A program made the position numbers and the translations under genes. Source: Anaerolineae bacterium (GTDB lineage Bacteria; Chloroflexota; Anaerolineae; 4572-78; J111). Taken from it: 64,000 nucleotides of DNA. How positions within the stretch are numbered: position 1 is the stretch's first letter; every line of letters starts with the position of its first letter. The notes under the pieces were generated by a model. That model ran no database searches, was not told the DNA's origin, and saw only the letters and a program-made list of their open reading frames with translations. The stretch spans positions 1-64,000 of the forward strand of contig JAJVIM010000021.1 of assembly GCA_022071955.1 (NCBI GenBank). The letters run 5' to 3'. Of this stretch, positions 48,985-57,781 are shown piece by piece.

Positions 48985-49503
48985 TTATTGTTTGTCGGGC
49001 GTGTCGCCGGTTTTGGATGTTACCGGCGACGCGGGTTGTTTGGTTTGTTCGTGCTGCTGGTGGGTTTCTCTGACCAACCGCAGGCCGTTGCGCACGGTGG
49101 TGAGGGTTTTCATCAATTGTTCTTCCAACTCGCTGAGTTGGTCAACAATGTATTCATCAGTTTCAGCCAGAATATCTTCGGCGTGCTGGTGGGCTTCGGC
49201 TTCAATTTCCACGGCGCGATCCCGGGCCAGTTCAACCAGCTCGTGTTCTTCGGTGAGCGACTGCGCTTTTTCCCGCGCCATCTCCACCAATCGATTGGCC
49301 TCTTCCTGAGCCTGGAGCAGCAGGCGCTCCCGATCGGCTTCGGTCCGTTTGGCCAGTTTCACCTCTTCTGGAATAGAAACCCGCATCTGGTCGATGATGT
49401 CTAAAATTTCATCTTTGTGCAAAATCACATTTGAGGTAAACGGGAGATCGTATCCGGCTTCTATTAAATCTTCCAGTCGATCAATCAGGTGAAGAATGTC
49501 CAT
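48985..49503 (-). CDS. Coiled-coil protein of unknown function
   Basis: A 172-residue protein. MDILHLIDRLEDLIEAGYDLPFTSNVILHKDEILDIIDQMR forms an N-terminal segment typical of a conserved Chloroflexota/Firmicutes protein located next to coaD. A long charged coiled coil (about 45-140, many Glu/Arg/Ala) recalls DivIVA or ATP-synthase subunit b. The tail is short and Pro/Thr-rich. ATG 49503 is preferred over 49512. It lies 48 nt after coaD; a scaffold role is a guess. Confidence 0.65.
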   Translation of the reverse strand: MDILHLIDRLEDLIEAGYDLPFTSNVILHKDEILDIIDQMRVSIPEEVKLAKRTEADRERLLLQAQEEANRLVEMAREKAQSLTEEHELVELARDRAVEIEAEAHQHAEDILAETDEYIVDQLSELEEQLMKTLTTVRNGLRLVRETHQQHEQTKQPASPVTSKTGDTPDKQ

Positions 49504-49551
49504 TGTACCCACCTTGGTTTTATTAATATTTTTGCGGTGCTACCGCCGCTG

Positions 49552-50076
49552 TTAATCGCGCACGGAAACAATTTTAATGTTACTGTTGCCGCTGCTGTCA
49601 ACCAGCAATTTATTTCTCAGCGACTCAACCACTATCGCCGGCGCCAAATGGTCGATGCTGCCGTTGTTCAGCGCAATTTCTTTGAGAATGCTGGAGCTTA
49701 AAAACGAGTGCTCCTGGCTGGCCATCAAGCAAATTGTTTCAATGGACGAATCCAGGCTGCTGTTAGCCAGCGAAAGCTGCAATTCCCACTCAAAATCAGA
49801 TAACGCCCGCAGACCGCGCACAATGTAGCCGGCGCCTTCGTCACGGGCAAAATTTACAGTCAACCCACTGTATTTTTTTACTTCGATGTTGCCCAGATGA
49901 GCCAGCGCGGCGCGGGTCATCACCAGCCGCTCTTCTGTGGAAAAGAGCAGGCTTTTCATGGGCCGGTCATACACGCCAACAATCAGCTTGTCAAACAGGC
50001 TCGACGCCCGTTTGGCAATATCGATGTGGCCATTGGTGATGGGGTCAAACGTTGCAGGGTAAACAGCAATTTGCAT
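49552..50076 (-). CDS. coaD: Phosphopantetheine adenylyltransferase
   Basis: A 174-residue nucleotidyltransferase making dephospho-CoA from phosphopantetheine and ATP. YPATFDPITNGHIDIAKRA carries the T/HxGH motif, GVYDRPMKSLLFS and RGLRALSDFEWELQLSLAN are standard, and the ISSTxxK-like signature is SSSILKEIAL. Its ATG overlaps the recG stop by one base. Confidence 0.95.
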   Translation of the reverse strand: MQIAVYPATFDPITNGHIDIAKRASSLFDKLIVGVYDRPMKSLLFSTEERLVMTRAALAHLGNIEVKKYSGLTVNFARDEGAGYIVRGLRALSDFEWELQLSLANSSLDSSIETICLMASQEHSFLSSSILKEIALNNGSIDHLAPAIVVESLRNKLLVDSSGNSNIKIVSVRD

Positions 50077-52601
50077 TAGCTTAAATCCGTGGTTCTGGCC
50101 CAGAATTCGGCGAGCTGTTTGGCCAGCAGCCGGTGCTGGGGCAGTTCCAGCATTTCATCCTTTTCAAAAATGATGACCGCCTCTTTGCGAGCCAGTTCTA
50201 ACAACCGGGTATCAGTTAATTTTACCAGTTTCAAATCCGGCAGCCCGCTCTGGCGAGTGCCAAAAAACTCGCCGGGGCCGCGCATTTTCAGATCGGTTTC
50301 GGCCAGTTCAAAGCCGTCGGTGGTTTGCTCCACGGCGCGCAGTCGTTCTTCGGCTTCGGGCGACAGTTTGTCGGCCAGCAGCAGGCAGTAACTGGCGTGT
50401 TCGCCACGGCCAACCCGGCCCCGGAACTGGTGCAACTGCGCCAGCCCAAAGCGATTGGCCCCTTCTACCAGCATCACCGTTGAATTGGGCACATCAATGC
50501 CCACCTCAACCACCGACGTTGACACCAGGATTTGCGTTTCCCGGTCTCTGAAGGAGCGCATCACGCTCTCTTTTTCGTCGGCCTTCATTCTGCCGTGCAG
50601 CAACCCCAACGTTAGCCGGGGGAAGACCTGTTTTGACAGCCGCTGGTGCTCTTCAACCGCCGATTTGGCCTCGGTTTTTTCAGACTCTTCTACCAGCGGA
50701 CAAATAATATAAGCCTGCCGCCCCTGTTCAATTTGAGAGCGGATAAAGCTGTAAGCCCGTTCCCGTTCGCGGGGGGTGAGCCAGCGCGTTTTGATGGGCT
50801 GCCGGCCCGGCGGCATCTCATCAATGACCGACAGGTCAAGATCGCCGTACAGGGTTAAGGCCAGCGTCCGCGGAATGGGCGTGGCTGTCATGACCAGCAT
50901 GTGCGGGTTCATACCTTTGTCGCGCAGCGCCGCCCGCTGTTTTACGCCAAAACGGTGCTGCTCGTCAATGATGGCCAACCGCAAATTGTTGAGCGCCACG
51001 TCTTCCTGAATGATGGCGTGGGTCCCCACCAAAATATCGATGCTGCCCGCGGCCAGCTCTTCCAACATTTGCCGCCGGTCGCCGGCGGAGGTGCTGCCGG
51101 TGAGCAACCGCACCGAAAATTCGCGGCCCAGCGCCGGGCCAATATCGACCAGCAGTTTGCCCATACTTTTGTGGTGCTGTTCGGCCAGAATTTCGGTGGG
51201 AGCCAAAATTGCCGCCTGGCCGCCATCGAGCGCGGTTAAAACCATCGCCGCCAGGGCCACCACCGTTTTGCCAGAACCCACATCCCCTTGCAGCAGGCGA
51301 CTCATAGGCACATCGCGCCGCAAATCGGCCACAATATCGTCCAAAACTTTGCGCTGGGCGGCGGTAAGCGCAAAGGGCAACGCCGACAGCAGTTGCTCCA
51401 GCGCTTCCGGCTGAACCGGGATGGGGTACCCCTGCTGCGCCTGCCATTTTTGCCGCTGGCGCAACACGCCCAACTGGATCATCAACAGTTCGTCAAAGGC
51501 CAGCCGGCGGCGGGCCGCTTCCAGCGACTCCCAGCTATCCGGGAAATGAATCTGGTTGATGGCTTCGGTCAGCGTGAGCAGTTTGAGCCGCTCGCGCGTG
51601 TCGTCGGGCAGGTGATCGGGCAGGCGGTCGCTCCAGTAATCGATGGCGCTTTTGGTGCGGCCGCGCAGCCACTTGGCAGTAACACCTTCGGTGAGCGGGT
51701 AAACGGGCACCAGCCGGCCGGTGTGGATGGTTTCGGTGTCAAGCTCTTCCCAATCGGGCGAGTTAAACGTGAGCCGGCCCAGGTACTGGTCAACCGTGCC
51801 GCTGATCACAATCTGCTTGCCCACCTTCAACTTGTCAACCAGCCAGGGCTGGTTAAACCAGGTCACTTCAATATTGGCCGTCCCATCAGAAAGCAGAGAT
51901 TTGATCATCACCCGTTTGCTGCGGGTTTCAAGCTGGCGGGTTTCCCAAATTTGGGCGATGATGGTCACATCTTCGCCGTACTCAAGCTGGTTGATGGGTT
52001 TGAGCGAGCGGTAGTCATCGTAGCGGCGCGGGTAGAGCCGCAGAAAATCGCCCACCGTGTGCACTCCCAGCCGGGCCAGGCGTTTGGCCATTGCCTCTTT
52101 GATACCCGGCAAACGGGTAACCGGCGCATCGAGGCCGAGATTGGAACTGTCTTGCTGGGTCCGGCCCCGTTTGGGCTGCGGCCGCTGCGGGCGCGGTTCG
52201 GTGGGTTTTGGAGCCGGGCGCTGAATTGGCGTCGCCGCTCGCCGAAAGGTTGGCGATGCAGCCCGCCGGCCATTATCGGCTCCGGCATCCGGCGGGTCAA
52301 CCGGCTCCGGCGAGTCGTCCGGTTCGGCGGGCAGTCCTTTTTCTTCGGCTTTGTGCAATTTCACCAGAATCTGGTGCAAAAAATGCGGCCGGGCATCGGG
52401 ATCAATGTCCGGGTAGCGGATCAAATCCTGCCGAATCTCTTCGATAAATTGGCGTTCTTCATCGCTGGTGGCTTCTTCCAGCGCGTCTTTGGCCCAGTTG
52501 GGGGCCAGTTTTTCAATTCCACCTAAAATGGCTTTATTCTGGTAGCCCAGGCGCCGTTCCTGGGTCAACATTTTGTTAAGTCTGTCAAAACTGGGAAGCA
52601 T
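50076..52601 (-). CDS. recG: ATP-dependent DNA helicase RecG with N-terminal extension
   Basis: An 841-residue SF2 helicase that reverses stalled forks. Walker A is LLQGDVGSGKTVVAL, the DEAD-box variant DEQHRF, and motif VI QFRGRVGRGEHASYC. The wedge OB domain begins near 210 (YGEDVTIIAQIWE). It is about 150 residues longer than the E. coli protein: residues 1-160 form an extra helical part and a Pro/Arg-rich linker (PDDSPEPVDPPDAGADNGRR). It lies in the run fakA-degV-recG-coaD. Confidence 0.96.
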   Translation of the reverse strand: MLPSFDRLNKMLTQERRLGYQNKAILGGIEKLAPNWAKDALEEATSDEERQFIEEIRQDLIRYPDIDPDARPHFLHQILVKLHKAEEKGLPAEPDDSPEPVDPPDAGADNGRRAASPTFRRAATPIQRPAPKPTEPRPQRPQPKRGRTQQDSSNLGLDAPVTRLPGIKEAMAKRLARLGVHTVGDFLRLYPRRYDDYRSLKPINQLEYGEDVTIIAQIWETRQLETRSKRVMIKSLLSDGTANIEVTWFNQPWLVDKLKVGKQIVISGTVDQYLGRLTFNSPDWEELDTETIHTGRLVPVYPLTEGVTAKWLRGRTKSAIDYWSDRLPDHLPDDTRERLKLLTLTEAINQIHFPDSWESLEAARRRLAFDELLMIQLGVLRQRQKWQAQQGYPIPVQPEALEQLLSALPFALTAAQRKVLDDIVADLRRDVPMSRLLQGDVGSGKTVVALAAMVLTALDGGQAAILAPTEILAEQHHKSMGKLLVDIGPALGREFSVRLLTGSTSAGDRRQMLEELAAGSIDILVGTHAIIQEDVALNNLRLAIIDEQHRFGVKQRAALRDKGMNPHMLVMTATPIPRTLALTLYGDLDLSVIDEMPPGRQPIKTRWLTPRERERAYSFIRSQIEQGRQAYIICPLVEESEKTEAKSAVEEHQRLSKQVFPRLTLGLLHGRMKADEKESVMRSFRDRETQILVSTSVVEVGIDVPNSTVMLVEGANRFGLAQLHQFRGRVGRGEHASYCLLLADKLSPEAEERLRAVEQTTDGFELAETDLKMRGPGEFFGTRQSGLPDLKLVKLTDTRLLELARKEAVIIFEKDEMLELPQHRLLAKQLAEFWARTTDLS

Positions 52602-52612
52602 AAGTTTGTCGA

Positions 52613-53470
52613 TTAAAATGTCATTCCTTCGTACACCACAATTCCCAGCGCATTGGGGCCAACCCGGGTGGCCAGGTCTGGGCCGTATTGAATGATGGGG
52701 AATTGCATGGTTGGGAAGCTCTGCGAGAGCCGATCCTGAAGGTTTCGGGCTTCTTTATTTGGGTTTTTGCCCCGTTGAATAATAGCAGTTTGCTCTAAAT
52801 TATCAAATTCGGCCACAAACTCAAATAATTTCTCAATGGCTTTATCAGTGGTGCGCACTTTTTCCAGCGGGATAATATCGCCATCTTCAATAAAGAGTAT
52901 GGGTTTGATATTGAGCATGGTACCCAAAATGGCCTGCGCTTTGCCAATCCGGCCGCTGCGTTCCAGATATTCCATCGTTTCCACATAGAAAATCATGTAG
53001 ATGTGCGGAATCATGCCGCGCACCAGCCGGACAATGTCGTCCAGCGGCGCGCCTTCGGCGGCGGCCTTGGCGGCGGCCTTGGCCAGAATGGTCAACCCCA
53101 TCGAGGTGGTCATTGAGTCAACCACCGCAATTGAGCAGCGGCCCAGCAGTGGGTCGGCTCCCTGTTCGGCCACGGCCACGGTTTTGCTCAAATGACTGGA
53201 GACGTGAATCGAAAGAATCTGGTCCGTTTCCTGGTGCAGGCGGGCGTACAGGTTTTCAAATGCCGCCAACTGGGGGGGATGGCTCACCGGAACGCCGCCG
53301 CCGTAATTCAAGCGGCGGAACAGCTCTTCGGTGTCGATATCCAGTCCTTCCTGAAAACGGCTGTTTCCAAGCTGAATATTCAACGGGACGACGTGAATGC
53401 CGAGTTTTTCGGCTTCACCGGGTTCAAAATATGCAGTACTATCTGTGACGATGGCAACTTTTTTAGACAA
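52613..53470 (-). CDS. DegV family fatty-acid-binding protein (FakB-like)
   Basis: A 285-residue DegV protein: VAIVTDSTAYF at the N-terminus, GGGVPVSHPPQLAAFENLY, SIHVSSHLSKT and VDSMTTSMGLTILA with the Ser/Thr residues that hold the fatty-acid carboxylate in FakB. It should present exogenous fatty acids to the FakA-like kinase encoded 7 nt upstream. Confidence 0.9.
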   Translation of the reverse strand: MSKKVAIVTDSTAYFEPGEAEKLGIHVVPLNIQLGNSRFQEGLDIDTEELFRRLNYGGGVPVSHPPQLAAFENLYARLHQETDQILSIHVSSHLSKTVAVAEQGADPLLGRCSIAVVDSMTTSMGLTILAKAAAKAAAEGAPLDDIVRLVRGMIPHIYMIFYVETMEYLERSGRIGKAQAILGTMLNIKPILFIEDGDIIPLEKVRTTDKAIEKLFEFVAEFDNLEQTAIIQRGKNPNKEARNLQDRLSQSFPTMQFPIIQYGPDLATRVGPNALGIVVYEGMTF

Positions 53471-53477
53471 CTAACCA

Positions 53478-55121
53478 CTACTCCAATGAAATGATATAGT
53501 CATAGTGGGGTTGACCCCCACTGTAAATTTCAATTTCCAACTGCGGCCGGCGCTCTGAAATGGCCGCGGCCAACGCCTGCGCCGCCGTCGCCGGTGTGCC
53601 AGCCCCAAAATAGAGGGTCAGCAGCTCGCCGGCGGTCTGGTCATCAAGCTGAGCCAGAATATCCAGCACCACGCCGGACACCTCCGGCCCGGAGCCGCGC
53701 AACTGGCCGTTAACCAGGCCAATCACCGCCCCGGACGACACCTCGACCCCGGCCAGACTCATGTGCCGCACGGCGCGGGTCACTTCGATGGTGACCACCC
53801 GGCCGGCGGCTTCACGCATGCGGACGGCGTTGGTTTCGGCGTCAAGCTCCGGGTGAAAGGCCACGAGCGCGGCGATGCCCTGCGGCACGGTTTCGGTGGG
53901 CATCACGCGCACCGCTTTGCCCGACAGCGCGGCGGCCTGTTGCGCTGTTAGCATAATATTACAGTTGTTTGGGAAAATCAACACATTCTCGTTGGGAATC
54001 TGCTCGATGGCCGCCAGCAGTTCCTGCGTGCTCGGGTTCATTGTTTGCCCGCCGGCCACCACCTGCCCCGCGCCCAAACCGCGAAAGATGGCCTCAAAGC
54101 CCGGCCCCGGCGACACCATCACAATTCCCACCGCTGCGGTTGGCGGCGCGGCCGGGCTGGCCGCCAAAAAAGCGCGGGCCTGCCGGTTTAAATCCTCTAC
54201 CACAACATCAGAGATTGTACCCAACGCCGCCGCGTAACTCAAGGGCGCGCCGGGGTCGTGGGTGTGAACATGCACTTTAACCAGGCTGTCGCTGCCCACC
54301 ACCACGGTTGACCTGCCCAGCGAGTCGATTTTGGCCCGGATAGCGGCCACATCCAGCCCGCTGCCGCCGATTAAAAACTGCACATCGTAGCCGTAATCCT
54401 CAATTTCTGAAACAACCGCCGGCGCAAGTTCAGCCTCAGCCGCAGCGTCAACCGGCTGATTATACAGAAATCTCAGCCAGCCTTCAAAAATATACAGTAA
54501 CCCCTGCCCGCCCGAGTCGGTGACGCCGGCCTGTTTGAGTACCGGCAGCAGCTCCGGCGTGCTGGCCTGGGCCACGCGGGCGGCCTTAACCACATCGCTT
54601 AACTGGACCACCAAATCGTGAGTGGAGTTGGCGCTGGATTGCGCCGCCTCGGAAACAGCGCGGGCCACCGTTAAAATTGTACCCTCAACCGGCTGTGTCA
54701 CACTTTGGTAAGCCTGGGTTACGCCCAGCCGGGCCGCGTGGGCAAAATCGGCGGTGGTAAAATGCACCCTGTTACCCAAACCGGCAGCCATACCCTGCAA
54801 AAACTGCGACAGAATGACCCCCGAATTGCCGCGCGCACCCAGCAGCGCCCCGCGCGCCGCCGCCGCGGCAATCGCGCCGGCAGTGTGATCGGTCGCAAGT
54901 TCGGCGGCGGTTACCGCGGCGCGCATGGTCAGCAGCATGTTGGTGCCGGTGTCGCCATCCGGTACGGGGAAAACATTGAGCCGGTTCACCTGATCGGCGT
55001 GGGCTTGCAGCCACTCTTTGCCGGCCACCAGCAGGTTTTTCAGGCCGACCCCGTTGCAGGCGGTTACGCTGTTGTCTTCAATTTTAAATCCCTGCTGCGC
55101 CAGGTCGGTGTAAATTGACAT
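53478..55121 (-). CDS. DAK2 domain fatty acid kinase (FakA-like)
   Basis: A 547-residue protein with the FakA/YloV layout. The N-terminal DhaL-type nucleotide domain shows NVFPVPDGDTGTNMLLTM (metal aspartates) and GARGNSGVILSQFLQG. The middle domain has DSGGQGLLYIFEGW and KVHVHTHDPG. The C-terminal domain has NCNIMLTAQQAA. It phosphorylates fatty acids bound to a FakB partner. The DegV gene follows immediately, which supports that pairing. Confidence 0.92.
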   Translation of the reverse strand: MSIYTDLAQQGFKIEDNSVTACNGVGLKNLLVAGKEWLQAHADQVNRLNVFPVPDGDTGTNMLLTMRAAVTAAELATDHTAGAIAAAAARGALLGARGNSGVILSQFLQGMAAGLGNRVHFTTADFAHAARLGVTQAYQSVTQPVEGTILTVARAVSEAAQSSANSTHDLVVQLSDVVKAARVAQASTPELLPVLKQAGVTDSGGQGLLYIFEGWLRFLYNQPVDAAAEAELAPAVVSEIEDYGYDVQFLIGGSGLDVAAIRAKIDSLGRSTVVVGSDSLVKVHVHTHDPGAPLSYAAALGTISDVVVEDLNRQARAFLAASPAAPPTAAVGIVMVSPGPGFEAIFRGLGAGQVVAGGQTMNPSTQELLAAIEQIPNENVLIFPNNCNIMLTAQQAAALSGKAVRVMPTETVPQGIAALVAFHPELDAETNAVRMREAAGRVVTIEVTRAVRHMSLAGVEVSSGAVIGLVNGQLRGSGPEVSGVVLDILAQLDDQTAGELLTLYFGAGTPATAAQALAAAISERRPQLEIEIYSGGQPHYDYIISLE

Positions 55122-55160
55122 TCAAAAATGGTTCCGGGTTTTCAGCTTTGGACAGCCTGT

Positions 55161-55189
55161 TTGCAAAAAAAAAGGGCCTGTGCTATAGT
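55161..55189 (+). promoter_or_regulatory. rpmB: rpmB promoter
   Basis: TTGCAA (55161-55166), a 17-nt spacer and an extended -10 TGCTATAGT (hexamer 55184-55189). Confidence 0.7.
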
Positions 55190-55241
55190 TTTTGCTTGCG
55201 TTTTAGCGGTTCAGCAATTATAAAAAAAGGGAATGAGTATC

Positions 55242-55421
55242 ATGGCAAAATGTGATCTTTGCGGCAAAAAGCCGATGAGTGGTAACAACGTGAGCTTCTC
55301 GCAGCGCCACACCAAACGCCAATGGAGACCCAACATCCAAAAAGCGACACTTATGATTGATGGTAAGCTGCAAAAAGTAAAAGTTTGCTCGCGCTGCCTG
55401 CGCACGGCTTCAAAATCGTAA
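55242..55421 (+). CDS. rpmB: 50S ribosomal protein L28
   Basis: A 59-residue L28: MAKCDLCGKKPMSGNNVSFS, a basic centre (RHTKRQWRPNIQKA) and CSRCLRT. The CxxC pairs mark the zinc-binding form. The ATG at 55242 is chosen because AGGGA lies 9 nt upstream and the family starts MAK-C; ATG 55233 is too close to the ribosome site. It is a single-gene unit. Confidence 0.95.
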   Translation: MAKCDLCGKKPMSGNNVSFSQRHTKRQWRPNIQKATLMIDGKLQKVKVCSRCLRTASKS

Positions 55422-55446
55422 TTTGGGTTAAAACGCACCAACCGTA

Positions 55447-55477
55447 AAGGCCAGCTTCAGAGCTGGCCTTCTTTTTG
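55447..55477 (+). terminator. rpmB terminator
   Basis: AAGGCCAGCT (55447-55456), loop TCAG, AGCTGGCCTT (55461-55470), then CTTTTTG. The following bases to 55587 hold only a long-looped inverted repeat, AATTGGTGA/TCACCAATT (55543-55585). Confidence 0.9.
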
Positions 55478-55587
55478 TAGCGCCGCTGCTGTAAAACCCG
55501 ATAATAATACAACGTTCAACCTAAAAAATCAAGGGTTTTTTAAATTGGTGACTACCGGCATGTCATTTTTGGGGAATCACCAATTCT

Positions 55588-56658
55588 TTAAACTTCTGGA
55601 TTGGGTGCTGCCTTGCGCTGCTGGCTGTGCGCGTTGTGCAGTTGGCCGCAGCCGGCGGCAATATCGATGCCGCGCCGTAGCCGCACCGTGGTGGGGATGC
55701 CCGCCGCTTTGAGCCGGTCGCGGAAGGCGTACACCCGCTCGTCCGATGAGCCGCTCCACGGCGAACCGGGGGTGGGGTTGAGCGGAATCAAATTAACGTG
55801 GCACAACAGCCCGTCCAATAATTGGGCCAACTGGTCGGCCTGAGCCTCCGAGTCGTTCAGGTGGTCCATCAGCGCGTACTCAAACGTTACCCGCCGGTGA
55901 GTCAAAATAATGTAATCGCGCACGGCCTCCAGCAGCATGGCAAGCGGAAAGCGGCGATTGATCGGCACAATGGTGTTGCGCAGCTCATCATCCGGCGCGT
56001 GCAGGCTCACCGCCAGCCCCACCTGTTCCGGCTCTTTGCTCATCTGGCGGATGGCCGAAACCAGCCCCACCGTTGACAGGGTCATATTTCGTGCGCCCAA
56101 ATTGAAGCCGTCCGGGTCGTTCAACCGGCGGATGGCTTTCCACGTTTCGGCGTAATTGGCCAGCGGTTCACCCATACCCATAAACACAATATTGGTTACG
56201 TGTTTGCCCTCGGCCCCAAGCTGGCGGGCGTAAATGAGCACCTGCGCCACAATTTCGCCGGCGGTGAGGTTGCGCATAAAACCCATTTGCCCGGTGGCGC
56301 AAAAAGGACAATCCATCGCGCAGCCGGCCTGGGTGCTGATGCAGAGCGTGTTGCGTTTGTCGTAGCGCATCAACACCGCTTCAATTTCGCGGCCATCCGG
56401 CAGGGCAAAAAGCGATTTGCGGGTGAAGCCATCAGCCGACTCAAGGGCGGTGACCATGCTGAGCGGTTGCACCACAAATTCATCGGCCAGCCGCTGCCGC
56501 AGCGCTTTGGGCAGGCTGGTCATCTCATCCACGCTGGCGGCGTGCTGTTTGTACAGCCAGTTTTCAATTTGCGCGGCGCGGTACGCCGGCTGGCCCCAGC
56601 CGGTCAGCGTTGCCGTCAATTGGTCGCGGGATAAATCGAGCAGGTTGGGCCGGCTCAT
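55588..56658 (-). CDS. rlmN: 23S rRNA/tRNA adenine-C2 methyltransferase RlmN
   Basis: A 356-residue radical-SAM enzyme methylating A2503 of 23S rRNA and A37 of some tRNAs. The CxxxCxxC cluster motif is in CAMDCPFCATGQ, preceded by LCISTQAG. GMGEPLANY, STVGLVSAIRQM, SLHAPDDELRN and the C-terminal Cys in DIAAGCGQL (catalytic) are all present. It overlaps the EcsC-like gene by ATGA. Confidence 0.96.
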   Translation of the reverse strand: MSRPNLLDLSRDQLTATLTGWGQPAYRAAQIENWLYKQHAASVDEMTSLPKALRQRLADEFVVQPLSMVTALESADGFTRKSLFALPDGREIEAVLMRYDKRNTLCISTQAGCAMDCPFCATGQMGFMRNLTAGEIVAQVLIYARQLGAEGKHVTNIVFMGMGEPLANYAETWKAIRRLNDPDGFNLGARNMTLSTVGLVSAIRQMSKEPEQVGLAVSLHAPDDELRNTIVPINRRFPLAMLLEAVRDYIILTHRRVTFEYALMDHLNDSEAQADQLAQLLDGLLCHVNLIPLNPTPGSPWSGSSDERVYAFRDRLKAAGIPTTVRLRRGIDIAAGCGQLHNAHSQQRKAAPNPEV

Positions 56659-57695
56659 TGGTTTGCCTCCTTTCGCCGGAACAGGCCGATGACTTTACGT
56701 GGGACAAACGTGAGCACCGCCCACCCAAATTTAAGCAGCCCGCCGGCCAGCCGAAACGCCGCCGCCCAGGCGCTAACCGCCCAGCGAAGATAAGCTCGGC
56801 CGCCGCGCTGGGCCGTGTCGCCGGCAATTTTGGCCCCGCTGCTCACCGAGCCGGCCACTTTGCCGGCCCCAACCCACACCGCGCCGCCGGCCGCTTTGCC
56901 GGCCTCGCCCATTTTGCTCGCGCCGACAGCCAGCGCCGCGCCGGTGGTTTTGCCGCTTTCGGCCAGCCAAGCCCCAATTTTGCGCTCGTCCAACCCGGAA
57001 ATGGCCCGCAAGCTGTCGCTCCAACTGCCCACCACCTCCGGCCCCAGCCGAAAATAGGCGTCGGCGCGCTGGCCGATAATGTAGGTCGACAGCACATTGG
57101 TCCCCGCCGAAGCGATCATCCCCACCACCGGAATGGCTTTGAGGATGGTTTTACTGGCCACGTGCTCGCTGGCTTTGAGGGCAATGTTTTGCCCGGCCCG
57201 GCGGGTGAGCAGCGAAGTTCCGGCGCTAATGCCGGTAATCGCCATTACCAGCCGCTTTTTCTCCTCTTCAGACAGCGGGTAATCATACACGGCGGCAATT
57301 TCCAGCACCAGTTCGGCCTGCATTTTAAACGTCACGCCGATGTCGGCCGCCGTGCCCAAAGTGATCGCCGCGGCCGTGCCGATGCCCGGCACCAGCCCCG
57401 CGCCGGCCGTCACCGCGCCCACGGTGCCGGTTTTCTGGCACTTGAGCGAGATCAATTTCTGGGCCAGCTCCGCCGGCGACAGATTGGGAAACTGCCGCCG
57501 CAACTGTTCAACCCGCGCCGCGGCGGCGTCGATGTCCACATCGCTGACCACGTTGAACATGGTGTTGACAATAGCGTTAGCCCGGGCATCAACATCTTTT
57601 TGAATATCAACCGGCCGGCGCTCAACGGCTTCCAGATCGTGATCGATGGCCGTCATCAATTCCTGAGCTTGTTTTTTTAGAGGTGTCTCGTTCAT
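56655..57695 (-). CDS. EcsC-like membrane-associated protein
   Basis: A 346-residue protein. VDARANAIVNTMFNVVSDVDIDAAAARVEQLRRQFPNLSP and TGAVTAGAGLVPGIGTAAAITLGTAADIGVTFKMQAELVLEIAAVY resemble the EcsC/DUF697 group with Gly/Ala-rich hydrophobic stretches, here about 105-135 and 185-215. The C-terminal third is Ala/Gly-rich and basic. TATAAT lies 7 nt before the ATG, so the mRNA is probably leaderless. Co-translated with rlmN. Function unknown. Confidence 0.65.
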   Translation of the reverse strand: MNETPLKKQAQELMTAIDHDLEAVERRPVDIQKDVDARANAIVNTMFNVVSDVDIDAAAARVEQLRRQFPNLSPAELAQKLISLKCQKTGTVGAVTAGAGLVPGIGTAAAITLGTAADIGVTFKMQAELVLEIAAVYDYPLSEEEKKRLVMAITGISAGTSLLTRRAGQNIALKASEHVASKTILKAIPVVGMIASAGTNVLSTYIIGQRADAYFRLGPEVVGSWSDSLRAISGLDERKIGAWLAESGKTTGAALAVGASKMGEAGKAAGGAVWVGAGKVAGSVSSGAKIAGDTAQRGGRAYLRWAVSAWAAAFRLAGGLLKFGWAVLTFVPRKVIGLFRRKEANQ

Positions 57696-57702
57696 AGCGT
57701 TA

Positions 57703-57708
57703 ATTATA
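57703..57708 (-). promoter_or_regulatory. -10 of the EcsC-like/rlmN unit
   Basis: Minus strand TATAAT, with TTGGGC 17 nt upstream. The ATG (57695) starts 7 nt downstream, at the expected transcription start. Confidence 0.6.
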
Positions 57709-57723
57709 ACCAAAATTTGGCGC

Positions 57724-57752
57724 TTGCCCAAAGGTTGGGCCGGCGGTATACT
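57724..57752 (+). promoter_or_regulatory. Promoter of the DUF2281-like gene
   Basis: TTGCCC (57724-57729), a 17-nt spacer and TATACT (57747-57752). It overlaps the divergent promoter region. Confidence 0.55.
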
Positions 57753-57781
57753 ACCCAAAACGTTGATTTTGGCGAGGGCCA

